Below are positions 45,033 to 54,800 of a DNA stretch of 64,000 nucleotides, in pieces. Position 1 is the first letter of the stretch. Each line of letters opens with the position of its first letter. Origin of the DNA: Paulinella micropora. Taxonomy: Eukaryota; Cercozoa; Imbricatea; Euglyphida. A program made the translations under genes and the position numbers. Location of the stretch: contig BJOX01000370.1 of assembly GCA_009731375.1 (NCBI GenBank), positions 312,629-376,628 of the forward strand, read 5' to 3'. A model generated the notes under the pieces. It made no database searches, was not told the origin of the DNA, and was given only the letters and a program-made list of their open reading frames with translations.

Positions 45033-46619
45033 ATGAAGACCAAAAAGAAAACTAAGCAACGGCCGCCGAGGATATACAGAACGAAAGATGGACGGCCATA
45101 TATCAAAGTAAAAGGAAAACGAGCATATCTAAACTTTGGAAATAAAACGAATGACTTATCGACACTTCAAATTGTTAAGTTGTTTATGAAATACTTGAAT
45201 AAAACAAAATCAAATAAACCGTGGCCGAACCATAAAGACAAAAAAAAAGTTCAAAGCCTGTCGGAGATTGAACAGAACACAAGAATGGCTATTCAAGACC
45301 ATTTAGATAAACTCAAGCAGGAGAAATATGAAAAGATAGAAGCCATAGACAAGAAGGAGAAAGCGGACATTGAAGAAAAAGACCAGGAAAGGAAGAGGCA
45401 ACACCGCAAAGAAATGGCCGACATACAAGAACGACAGGACGAAAAGGATCGAGAACTCAGGAAAGAGCAACTACTTATTGATGAATTACGGAGAACTAAG
45501 CAAGGACTATTAACAGCACCTATTGAAGAAAAAACGCCAAAAAAACATACTCCAAAATCATCTCCAAGCGGAATAACTGATATAACTGATGAACTAAACA
45601 AGCAAGCAAAAGATTTGAAAGATGAAAAGAGAAAAAGAATTATTGATGCTATGTTTACAGAGGGTATGAGATTACAACGAAAAAATACTGGAAAACCTAA
45701 ACATAATGCCATAGTATCCAGTCTCATAAAAGCAGGCGTTGATATTAAAATTGTAAAACCAAAAGGTAAGAAGAAAAATTATTCCGAGACATTGAAACAA
45801 TGGTTGTACACTCAAAAATTTACAGAAAAAATAACTTCTCCTGATGAAGGCTGGAACACAGTCGATAAACTTGTAAAAGAAAAGAAAACACCACAGACAA
45901 AACAACCGCCAACCACACCTATACCACCACCCCCCGATGAGAAGACCCCTAATTCACCCGAGGCTAAACAGCTGATATTTGAACTAACACAGGGGCAAGC
46001 ACCACCCCCATACCAACAACAAGCACCCGAACAACAACAAGCACCCGACCAACAACAAGCACCCGACCAACAACCACCCTTAGAAAATGATACACAACCA
46101 CCACCCGACACTCCGCAAGATGGAACAGGAAGAGGATTGATGACGGACGAAATAAATGAGATTATGAAAAAACATAAGTGGTTTCTCGGCACAGTTCCCA
46201 GCGACCAGCTCAACACTTTGAACCCTGGAAGCAGAAAGCGATACGGCTTCATAATGAACTTAGACCGTCATAATCAAGGAGGCTCACACTGGATAGCAGT
46301 ATGGATTTCTTTGAATGGAGACAGAGCTGTTGAAGTTTATGACCCGCTAGCCGAATATGAGCCGACTGAACTTTTCCAGCAACAAATGAAACAGCTGTTA
46401 GATAAGAGCCGTCCTGATAGTTATTTATTAATGAAGGTTAATCAAGTTAAGCAACAGAGCGACACCTCTGATACCTGCGGATGGCACAGTATGCGGTTTC
46501 TTTTAGAGCGGGCAAAAGGAACCCGTTTTAAATTTGCCAGCGGATGGACTGATTTGAAAGAGAAGGAGGCGGAGGAGTTGAAATCGCAGAACGGCTATGG
46601 CTTTGACACATATATCTGA
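45033..46619 (+). CDS. Adenain-like cysteine protease with long N-terminal extension
   Basis: 528 residues. The C-terminal 160 form a Ulp1/adenain (C48/C5-like) maturation protease: KWFLGTVPSDQLNTL, catalytic His 419 in GGSHWIAVW, acidic residue Asp 437 in VEVYDPLAE, Gln 475 and catalytic Cys 482 in QQSDTSDTCGWHSMRF. The first 370 residues are unusual: a basic head (TKKKTKQRPPRIYRTKDGRP), a long charged coiled coil (about 75-165), a folded segment, then a proline/glutamine linker with QQQAPDQQQAPD repeats and one PPPY (324-327). It probably cleaves capsid precursor proteins; the extension may tether it to capsid or DNA. AATATA lies about 25 bp before ATG. Confidence 0.92.
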   Translation: MKTKKKTKQRPPRIYRTKDGRPYIKVKGKRAYLNFGNKTNDLSTLQIVKLFMKYLNKTKSNKPWPNHKDKKKVQSLSEIEQNTRMAIQDHLDKLKQEKYEKIEAIDKKEKADIEEKDQERKRQHRKEMADIQERQDEKDRELRKEQLLIDELRRTKQGLLTAPIEEKTPKKHTPKSSPSGITDITDELNKQAKDLKDEKRKRIIDAMFTEGMRLQRKNTGKPKHNAIVSSLIKAGVDIKIVKPKGKKKNYSETLKQWLYTQKFTEKITSPDEGWNTVDKLVKEKKTPQTKQPPTTPIPPPPDEKTPNSPEAKQLIFELTQGQAPPPYQQQAPEQQQAPDQQQAPDQQPPLENDTQPPPDTPQDGTGRGLMTDEINEIMKKHKWFLGTVPSDQLNTLNPGSRKRYGFIMNLDRHNQGGSHWIAVWISLNGDRAVEVYDPLAEYEPTELFQQQMKQLLDKSRPDSYLLMKVNQVKQQSDTSDTCGWHSMRFLLERAKGTRFKFASGWTDLKEKEAEELKSQNGYGFDTYI

Positions 46620-46700
46620 ACCCCAAGTGGTTTGAAGCAATTAAACAAAAAATATATTTTTCATATATATTATATAGTATTTTTGAGTTCGAAAGCTTTC

Positions 46701-47513
46701 ATGGAGTATAAGGGCGGGCGAAGTAGTGGCATCTATTACATAAACAGTAAAAACAGGATAAATTGAACCGATAGCGACTTTACACACTCTTTGGATTTAA
46801 GAGGGCTGGACAACCCGACACATTGTAAAATTTTACATATCTATGTGCCGAAGTCGTATTACTCTGTGGCAAGTCCTTACAACACTTTTACTCTGAGTGA
46901 GAACGGCAACGAGGCGGTCATTACGATACCCGAGGGTAACTATACGATGAACAACTTAAAAAATAAGCTGGCCGAAGTGCTAACCGCAGACAGCCCGAAC
47001 AACTACGTGTACACGATAACAAGCAACAACACCAACACTGACCCCGAAGATGGTAAGTTATTGTTTACTGTGGCAGACAACGGCGGAATTCAACCGCGGT
47101 TTGTATTTGATGACGAAACTCGTATCCACGAAATTATGGGGTTTGAACGGTCCTCTACTTACTTCTTCGCTAATGATACACTGAGGTCTTCAAATGTCAT
47201 AATCTTGACTGGAGAAAAAACATTGTATCTACAGTCGGACCTGATTGGCGAAGGCGATAACCACGTGCTCCAAGAAATATACACAGCGAATGAAATCCCG
47301 TTCGGCTCTGTTATCTACGACGGAAGCGGGTCGGAGTATGGTAAAAGGCTGTCCGCCAATTCAAACAATGTATTTCGGTTTTACTTAACTGACGAAAACG
47401 ACCAACCAATAAACCTTAACGGGCTCGGCATTGTAATGACTTTGTTGATTTACCGTGAGACGAATTATTTTAATTTATTTTCATCATTTTTTAATTTGTT
47501 GAAATCTCGGTAA
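46701..47513 (+). pseudogene. Minor capsid (penton-like) protein with in-frame TGA
   Basis: 271 codons including one TGA at codon 22 (46764-46766). The N-terminus before it (YKGGRSSGIYYINSKNRIN) and after it (TDSDFTHSLDLRG) together form the typical start of Polinton/virophage penton proteins, so the stop is inside the gene. Downstream come beta strands of a single jelly roll (CKILHIYVPKSYYSV, AVITIPEGNYTMNNL, GLGIVMTLLIYRE). There is no other ATG before 46948, so a short product is unlikely to work. A substitution in a glycine codon (GGA to TGA) would explain it; read-through is the alternative. It sits between protease and major capsid genes as expected. Confidence 0.85.
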
Positions 47514-47580
47514 TTTATAATTATTTATTTTTTTTCTATTTACAAGATATAGAGTCTTTTGAAAAAGCACTTACAAAAAA

Positions 47581-49179
47581 ATGCCTGTCCAATATGGAGG
47601 AGAACTTACACACAGCCAAAGCGAGCTCATTCGCGGCAAGTATTCGCTTAATAAACTTACTGCCCGCGAAAGTCTTGCGACTGTGCCGATTACAACCGTG
47701 GGGGGAATTGAGTCAACTTTTGAAATTCCTACTCGTCCTTTGAACCTTGCGAGGTCTGTGTTGCGATTTACTTACACGCCCGATAATAGCGGTGGTGGAC
47801 GGTATAACAAAATTCCGATGGATTGTCTGGCGATGATTAAGACAATTGAACTGCGAAGCCGAAGCGGACAGTATCTGTGTAATCTTCAAAATGTTGGAAA
47901 TTACACTAAGATGATTTGGAAGCCTGAGATTTCCTATGAAAGATTTATGGCTTTGGAAAACCACGGGGCCGGGTCTGGTTATGGTTCTTTGCTTCAAAAG
48001 TGTAATGCTCCAACTACTGTCGCCGTTCCTTCTACTGGTTATGATGATTTGTATGCTTTAAGTAATACCATCGCAGCAGTTGGAAATGTTACCGCACACA
48101 CTGCTATCGCAACAGCAGGTGGAAATACTTATACTGATGCTGTCGTTAACGCCGCAATTACCGACCTTGAAGGAAAAATTAACACTGTCAAAGATAACCT
48201 TCGTGCTTTGACTACTACATTGAAGGGAGAGGTTAAGAATACCTTTCAACAGCCTTCTATCACAGCCCGCCGTCATGATGATGCTCTTATTGCGAATGGA
48301 ACTGGTGCTGCTAGCTTCGTCGATGTTGCTTATGAGGAGGCGAAGTATTTTGAAGGCGGGACTGCTGATGCGAAAGAACCCGCTATTAATGTTTCTATTC
48401 CACTAGGTATGATTTTTGGAACCATTTTTGAAATTGATAAGACTATCGGCTTTAATGAAATTCTTGATTTGCGAATTGTGTGGGAGGGAACCAGCAAGAC
48501 ATTCTTTAATGGAAGTGATGCCCTTAGTGTTGGAGCAGGAGCAACGATGGCAGCGCAAGCCGCAAATATTACTAACCTTAACTTATTTCTTGCTGTTGAA
48601 ACCGACCCGAATGTTATCGTGGGCGTTCAGCAAAAGATTGCGGGTGAAGGCTTTTCGTTCAAGACCGAATACCCGATTTCGTGGAAAACCAATCTTCCAG
48701 CTGGCAGTCAGTCATTTGTTTTGAAGATGAACCGCTCTCAGGGTGAGAGAATTCGCCGAATTTACACTAGTGGGTTTAACAATACCGAAAGTTCGAATAC
48801 AGCATTTGATTGCGATAACCGCGGGCAAGATAAGATTACTTCTTATTATACTACTTTGGATAGTAATAGAATTCAGCAGTTTGATATCACTTGCTCCCGC
48901 GATGAAGACTATATGCTTTTGAAGGAAAAGCTTAAGGGTTCTGCCGTTTTGAATACAAATGTGTATAAGTATAACTGGTTCCATGTTGATTTCTGGGACC
49001 ACAACCGCCCGCTTTATGACAAGAGAGAAGAAGAGGGGTATGAAGTGTCGGGTCTGTCTTTGGACACTGAACGGCGGTATGAATGGAGCGCGAATGGGGC
49101 AAAGCAATTGAATTATTATACTTATGCTATTCTTCAGAGGACCATTGTCGTTAAGGGAATTGAAATTATGATGAGTTAG
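47581..49179 (+). CDS. Major capsid protein, double jelly-roll type
   Basis: 532 residues, intact. Identified by position (after ATPase, protease, minor capsid), length and pattern: an N-terminal arm, then strands typical of Polinton/virophage capsids (STFEIPTRPLNLARSVLRF, MIKTIELRSRSGQYLCN). A long variable loop with helix spans about 160-270, a second strand-rich half (NVSIPLGMIFG, LDLRIVWEG, QQFDITCSRDEDYM) follows, and the C-terminus ends NYYTYAILQRTIVVKGIEI. Codon use is slightly more G/C-ending at wobble than its neighbours, as expected for a highly expressed gene. TAG stop. Forms the trimeric hexons of an icosahedral capsid. Confidence 0.87.
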   Translation: MPVQYGGELTHSQSELIRGKYSLNKLTARESLATVPITTVGGIESTFEIPTRPLNLARSVLRFTYTPDNSGGGRYNKIPMDCLAMIKTIELRSRSGQYLCNLQNVGNYTKMIWKPEISYERFMALENHGAGSGYGSLLQKCNAPTTVAVPSTGYDDLYALSNTIAAVGNVTAHTAIATAGGNTYTDAVVNAAITDLEGKINTVKDNLRALTTTLKGEVKNTFQQPSITARRHDDALIANGTGAASFVDVAYEEAKYFEGGTADAKEPAINVSIPLGMIFGTIFEIDKTIGFNEILDLRIVWEGTSKTFFNGSDALSVGAGATMAAQAANITNLNLFLAVETDPNVIVGVQQKIAGEGFSFKTEYPISWKTNLPAGSQSFVLKMNRSQGERIRRIYTSGFNNTESSNTAFDCDNRGQDKITSYYTTLDSNRIQQFDITCSRDEDYMLLKEKLKGSAVLNTNVYKYNWFHVDFWDHNRPLYDKREEEGYEVSGLSLDTERRYEWSANGAKQLNYYTYAILQRTIVVKGIEIMMS

Positions 49180-49260
49180 CAGGGGCAAGCCCCCGCACCC
49201 CCCTCCGGTTAGGTGGTAGGTTTTTAATTTTTATTAGTTAATTTATTTTTTTCTTACAAT

Positions 49261-49268
49261 AATATACG
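49261..49268 (+). promoter_or_regulatory. Start-proximal AATATACG motif
   Basis: AATATACG touches the ATG of the gene at 49269. Equivalent sites: AATATACA at 39032-39039, AATATAGA at 51102-51109, AATATATACA at 50755-50746 (-), AATATATACG at 55906-55897 (-), and looser AT-rich versions before 35999 and 44638. The constant position at the start codon suggests very short leaders and a virus-type promoter/initiator. Confidence 0.6.
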
Positions 49269-50516
49269 ATGTCCTCTCATCAGAGAAATTTGATAGCTCA
49301 AAATCCGGACGGAGACTTTATAAACCTAAAGGTCGGGTATGACGGACACATTGAAACTAATAATATGAAAACCGCTTTCGGCGAAGCATTAACTAGTCAA
49401 TTAACGCCCGTTGTCCAGGAGATTTTCCCATATACCATTAATACGCGAATATGGACGAAGACCGAAACGAAATCCACAGTTTCATTTTCAAGCAATATGG
49501 CGGAGTTGAAGACACAAGCAGACGCGACGAGTAGTGCGGAGTTGGTAAGCAAAAAAAGAATTAAATACAGAACTGGCATGGGCGTCCTTACTCGTTTCAC
49601 AGCTCTATGGAATACAGACGAGACTAAGGACTACTATTCATTTATCGGGATAGGAGATAGTGGATTAAATGATGGCTTCTATTTCTACAAAAGTTATAAT
49701 CAAGGAATGAATATTCTTCATTGTAAAGGAGGTGCTAGCTACCGCTATAATCAAGCAACCTGGGATGACCCGTGCGATGGAAGCGCAGCTATGCCAGTCA
49801 TAGACTTCACTAAAGGAAATGTATTTCAGATTTCGTTTCAGTATTTGGGATTCGGCGCTATAAGGTTTTATATTGAGAACCCTTCCACTGGAGAATTTCA
49901 GCTAATCCACACTTTAAGATATGCTAATTCTAATTTAGGTGTGAGCCTGCGAAACACTTCATTACCATTTTCTGCTGTTATGAGAAATGATAACGACACG
50001 GGAATTCAAACATTAAAAACCGCGAGTGTTAGTATGTTTATTGAAGGGGCTAACAATATAAACACGAGTATAACGAACGAAGTTGAAGGAACCAAGGCTG
50101 CGACTGCCACAGAAGGTCCTGTATTCAGTATTAGAAATAAAGCAATGTTTGATAGTGCTGGTGCTAACATAACCAACTATTCAACCGTGTATCCTACATT
50201 GATAAGTATCACGAACGAGGATAGCAAAACAATTATCGCAAAATTAGTATTAAATGGAACATTAACAGGAGCGGGTTTTGCTGATGTTGATACCAAATAT
50301 TCTATTGTAGATACGGACTCAAAAGCATCCGCCATCGCTGGGGGAACTACCCTTCTAAAGCTTTATATTACGAGCGGGTCAAGCCAGATACTCAACCTTA
50401 GAAATTACGATATTTAATTGTCGCCGAGTGATATTCTATCATTTACACAAAAAACACTTTCTGGAGCTGGTGGCGGAAATGTTAATGTTATAGTTAATTT
50501 TATTGAAGACCAATAG
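49269..50516 (+). pseudogene. Putative virion surface protein interrupted by TAA near its end
   Basis: 382 codons to TAA (50415-50417), but the same frame continues open for 32 codons with sensible sequence (LSPSDILSFTQKTLSGAGGG, then a VNVIVNFIEDQ strand) to TAG at 50514. The natural product was therefore probably 415 residues. It is beta-rich with no TM, containing IKYRTGMGVLTRFTALW, YSFIGIGDSGLNDGFYF and FQISFQYLGFGAIRFYIENP, the style of lectin-like or fibre-knob virion proteins of algal viruses. It directly follows the major capsid gene and starts after AATATACG. The 382-residue form would lack only two strands and might still fold. Confidence 0.75.
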
Positions 50517-50559
50517 TAGGGTTCTTCGTCATCAGAGTGAAAAAAATAAAAGTTAAAGA

Positions 50560-50745
50560 TTATAGGTATTTTTTGACTTCATCTTTATTCTTAAAATATG
50601 GCTGTTGAACTAGCCATTTGAGATACTCTTTGTCAATCTTGGCAACATCTTCAATTTTTTTATGTATATATTTACCATATTGTAGAGTTTTATTTACTTC
50701 TTCCTCTTCGTCAGGAATTTCTTTTTTCGCTTCGGCTTCGCTCAT
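50560..50745 (-). CDS. Small FGKYKG-type protein, copy A (intact)
   Basis: 61 residues from ATG at 50745 after AATATATACA. An acidic head (EIPDEEEEVNK) is followed by a compact module: LQYGKYIHKKIEDVAKIDKE, YLKWLVQQPYFKNKDEVKKY. The (F/Y)GKYxxKxIEDVxxxDxxYxxWL pattern is the small module seen at the ends of some nucleases and in short proteins of large DNA viruses; its function is not known to me. A broken paralogue lies next to it. Confidence 0.75.
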   Translation of the reverse strand: MSEAEAKKEIPDEEEEVNKTLQYGKYIHKKIEDVAKIDKEYLKWLVQQPYFKNKDEVKKYL

Positions 50746-50777
50746 TGTATATATTATATAAAATTTATTTATTATAA

Positions 50778-51052
50778 TCATAAATACTTTTTCAATTCGT
50801 CTTTATTTTGGGTCCAAGGCTGACGAACTAACCATTCAATATATGGTCTATCAATCTTTGCGATATCTTCTATTTTTTTGCCCTTGTATTTCCCGAAATG
50901 AAACGTGTCCTTTGGTTGTGAATTTCTCTTTTCTTCTATTGCTTTTATTTCGTCGTGGATTACCTTTTGGCATCTTCCAACGAAAAGGATTTTTTTTCTC
51001 CTTCAATGGAAAGTTTTTGGAACTTCTCGCACAGTCTTGTAAGGGTAGTCAT
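50778..51052 (-). pseudogene. Small FGKYKG-type protein, copy B, frameshifted
   Basis: ATG at 51052 opens MTTLTRLCEKFQKLSIEGEK and stops after 30 codons at TAA. One base later the frame VIHDEIKAIEEKR...FHFGKYKGKKIEDIAKID ... IEWLVRQPW ... NKDELKKYL continues to TGA at 50778. One missing A in the CCAAAAGG run would explain the break and give a protein of 91 residues. It is a clear paralogue of copy A, 30 bp downstream, with a longer N-terminus. Confidence 0.72.
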
Positions 51053-51109
51053 AGTAGGGTGTATATAGTAGTGAGTATAAAAAATAAAAAATTAAATAAT
51101 TAATATAGA

Positions 51110-51796
51110 ATGTCCGAATGGATAAAGTTCGTTAAGGCTTACTCTGCTAAGCATAACATAACCTATGGTGAAGCATTGAAAAAGGCTGGTAAGGAATACA
51201 GAAAGCAGAAGGGAGGTAGTGCTAGTTTATCGGAGGATGTCTATTTGGTTTCGTCAGAGAGAAAAGGGGCTGACGGATGGAAACCAGTTGTCAGCAAAGA
51301 AAAATCAACAGTATATGAGAAAGACGGTAAGGCTATTGTAGCATTTAGAGGAAGTGCGGATAAGCGAGACTTACTCACCGATGTCGCTTTAGTAAAGGGC
51401 GTATTGAAAAGAACTCCGAGATTTAAAGAAGAGCAGAAGTTGGTTAACGAAGTCATAAAGAAATATGGTAAAGAAAATGTAGAGCTGACGGGACATTCAC
51501 TAGGTGGCACAATAGCAAAAGACTTAAGCCGACAGACGGGCGTAAAGGCAACGACATACAATAAAGGCAGTAGCACGAGAGACTTTATGGAAGGAGTGAT
51601 TGACAGAGTAGCTGTGAAAGTAAATCCAAAAGGGAAGAGAGCGAAGGCGGCGAAGCTAACGACGAACTACCGAACCGCATTTGACCCCGTATCATTGCTG
51701 GGAGCGACTGCTGTAAATACTAAGCTAGTGAAGCCAAAAAAAGGAATTCATACAATCAGGAGCTTTAAGGGTAAAGGCAAAAAAATATATCTATGA
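51110..51796 (+). CDS. Class 3 lipase
   Basis: 228 residues. The alpha/beta-hydrolase signature is complete: oxyanion-side FRGSADKRDLLTD (79-91), nucleophile elbow GHSLGG with Ser 130, Asp 192 in AFDPVS and His 214 in GIHTIRSF. The N-terminus (MSEWIKFVKAYSAKHNITYG, then EALKKAGKEYRK) is a short helical module common at the ends of algal and giant virus proteins. Likely acts on membrane lipids during entry or exit, or in capsid-associated form; this is inference. AATATAGA precedes the ATG. It converges on the polymerase gene, stops 10 bp apart. No breaks. Confidence 0.9.
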   Translation: MSEWIKFVKAYSAKHNITYGEALKKAGKEYRKQKGGSASLSEDVYLVSSERKGADGWKPVVSKEKSTVYEKDGKAIVAFRGSADKRDLLTDVALVKGVLKRTPRFKEEQKLVNEVIKKYGKENVELTGHSLGGTIAKDLSRQTGVKATTYNKGSSTRDFMEGVIDRVAVKVNPKGKRAKAAKLTTNYRTAFDPVSLLGATAVNTKLVKPKKGIHTIRSFKGKGKKIYL

Positions 51797-51806
51797 AATT
51801 TTTCAT

Positions 51807-54800
51807 TTAATATCCAAACGGTCTAGTTTCAATCGCATTATCTACAATACCAATAATATTTCTTTTGGTGTAAGTAAAGCTGAATATTTTTTCTAAGTAT
51901 TCGCTCGTTATTTTTTTCTGTTGTTTGTCTCTTGTTATCTTGCTGTTCTCTACAATAACTACTTTACCAGATTTTTCAATTCGTTTAGCAATCAATTTTT
52001 CTTCCTGAGTCTTAAGCAACTCTAACAATTCATTCTTGCCGTTCTCAATAAGGTCGTCGTTTTTAATTCCAAGTCCGCAACTAATGACACTTAACATATT
52101 TGGTAAATTTAATGATTTATTGTTTTCATAATTCATACTAAAGCCTTTGACTTTCATACTTGCTTTGCCGTTATCTAAGACATATCCATAACACTTTGGT
52201 CCGCCTCCGATAAAGGTCATAATCTTTGCTCCGTGTAGTTCGTCCGTCCATTCGCCTAACAGCTTACCCGTTTCGACATCTGTTTCGCCTTTCGTTAAGT
52301 CTGTTGTATATATGACACTGTCGGTATCGTGGTATAGAACTCTGTTGTCTAGTTTGTCCATCATCTCATATAGTCTAATCCTCGCGTGGCAAGTCGTAAA
52401 TAAAGCAACTACAATATTTGTTTTTACGGGGTCGCTTACCGCATCTTGTTTAAGGTCATAACTCGCTTCTATTATTTTGTCGTTAATAATGTTTATGTTT
52501 ATGTTATCAACTGACTTATCGTTCATTAACTTGTATAAGGTATCTTTATCTTTAATCATTTTGTTTTGAGTTTTGTTTTGCTTTTCACCAAACTTGCCCC
52601 ACAGGCTATTCAAGCACAACTTAGCAACCGCTCGCCGTCCTGGGTTTTCTTCTATTTTGTTTTCGTCCATCTTAATTCCCATCTTGATTTCCATACTGTC
52701 AATGTAGTTTCTTTTTTGTTCTTCTGTAATACATCCATCAGGATATCCGCTTGACTCTTGTTTAACCTTTAAGAAAGTTTTTATGTAATCTTTGAAAAGG
52801 CTACTGCTCTGCTCCTTCCAGTGCCATACCTCATATACCTTAATCAACTTATAGCCTTTGTCTAAGGCCTTGTAGATTTCAGGAGTTGCCCAAGTGCCCG
52901 TTATTGCTCGCTCGTTATCGGTGTGCTTACATTCGGTTTTCTGTTCAGTCATTCCGCACTTGTCGCATAAGTAATACATAAGCTTACCTCTGTCCGCCTT
53001 AGGTAAAACGGGGTGTAGTAATTTTCTCGGCGGTAGCATCTTAACCTTAGACACTCCGAAATATTCTCTGTTTATGATTTTGTTTTTCATAGACAGTCGG
53101 TCGTCGTCGTTGTTTGGTCGTATGATTTCGTGGTGTCCGCTAGGGTAAAGGTCGTAAAACATAACGGTCGGATACAGAGAGCATATGTCAACGTATTTCG
53201 CGTATTCGTTCTCGTGTCGTGATTTCCAATACAATGTTAGAGCATCCGTTCTACCTCCAAACATTGCTTCTCGCGGGTTCAGCCCTTCTTGTTCGGTAAT
53301 TCGTTCATTAGTATCTTCTGCTAGGCTTTCACTTGTTTTCATTAATCTCCATTCACATTCCAAGATAATTACTAGTTTGCTGACTTGTTTGCTTAGTTCT
53401 TTTTCTCGTCTCATTGTTGCTTTGTATNNNNNNNNNNCAGACAATTACTAGTTTGCTGACTTGTTTGCTTAGTTCTTTTTCTCGTCTCATTGTTGCTTTG
53501 TATAGTTCTCCCATCGTTTTATTCTTCTTAGTGTTAATGGTATTGCCATTGAAGCACTTTGGACATCCGTGCCAGAGACATCCGTGAAATTCGTAAGCGG
53601 TTTTAGTCTTTTCATCCCAGCCGTCTACATACACATTTGACTGTCCTAAATTAAACATTTTCTCACCACCATTGAATGCGTGTTTAATATCTGTTTGGTC
53701 TAACCTGCTTCTGTAAGCTATCCATTCAACACAAGCCCGAGAGGTAATCCTGTTTTGCTTTTCTGCCTTCAACACAGCAATTGAATTCTCTGGCATAAAC
53801 TTAGCCCGATACAAAGCCATAACACAACTCGCAATAGTTGTATATTGAAACGGGTCAATACCGAACTCTAGAAACTGCTTTCTAAAATCCATACAACCCC
53901 TTCTCAGAATGTCAACATCGCTATGACAGTATTCCGCGATTTCCTTCCGCATGTCAAATGTGTTGTTTCTTTGGCTTTCATACCATTCTAAGAATTCCGC
54001 TCTTTTCTTATCTTTCATCGTGTCGTAGCCGTAGTGCTTCTTATGAGGCATCACACCAACATAGTTTTTATTCTTATCAGTATTGAAGAAGTGAGGGAAG
54101 AAACCTTTTTTAAGTTCGTTCAATCCGAATGTCTTTGGAAAATCGGCCAACGGCATCGTGAGGAAACTCAAACTATCAATGAAGCGGTATTTCTTCAAAG
54201 TCATCATCATTATCTTACCGCCTTGATAAATGACGAATGGCGCCTGTCCGTTATCCACTAACCACTTAAGAATAAACTGACAGTCATAACCGCGACTGTT
54301 ATGAGCAATGAATGTAAAGCCGTTGTGCTTAGATTCAAAAGCCCACTTACAGAAATCATCAATGTTCTTATGAATGACTGGTGGCTCCTTCTCATCGAAA
54401 TACTGGCTTTCCGCATGATTGACAATGTGTTCGCCTGTGTCCTGTGTCGCTTCAAAGTCAAAGAATATGTATTTCTCTGAAAAAGGTAGTATGTCTTTCT
54501 TCACTATTTCACATTGGTGTTCAAGTGGTTTTAGTTCCTTACAATTACGGCATTTCGCATAACCGCACTTGTGTTTGTCTTTCCTTTTGTAATTAAGCCC
54601 GCACGTAAGACATTTCGCCTTGATATCGCAATTCGTCCTCTTGTGGTTGTTGAAACAGACCGTGTTTGGAAACTTTCTATTACACGAATAGCAATCAGTT
54701 CAATTGCTTCTATCGTTAATACCCTTACAGTCTTTGGTTTCGCAGATATTACAAGTGGATTCGCAGGCGTGCCTTTCCATATAGCCCCTTAAACATAACT

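Noticed and set aside
50843-51103. 86-codon plus-strand frame
   Set aside because: Antisense shadow of the frameshifted FGKYKG gene on the minus strand.
51807-53444. Polymerase C-terminal part as a separate gene
   Set aside because: Its start overlaps a 61-bp duplicated contig end; collapsing the overlap joins it in frame to the exonuclease part.
53353-54504. Polymerase exonuclease part as a separate gene starting at GTG 54504
   Set aside because: The same frame is open upstream to the TGA at 54702 and contains conserved cysteines, so it is one long gene.
46764-54702. Reassignment of TGA to a sense codon in the element
   Set aside because: Other genes of the element (ATPase, protease, the two-TM protein, integrase) end in TGA at sensible places, and tryptophan is encoded by TGG throughout. 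Only context-specific read-through or mutation remains.
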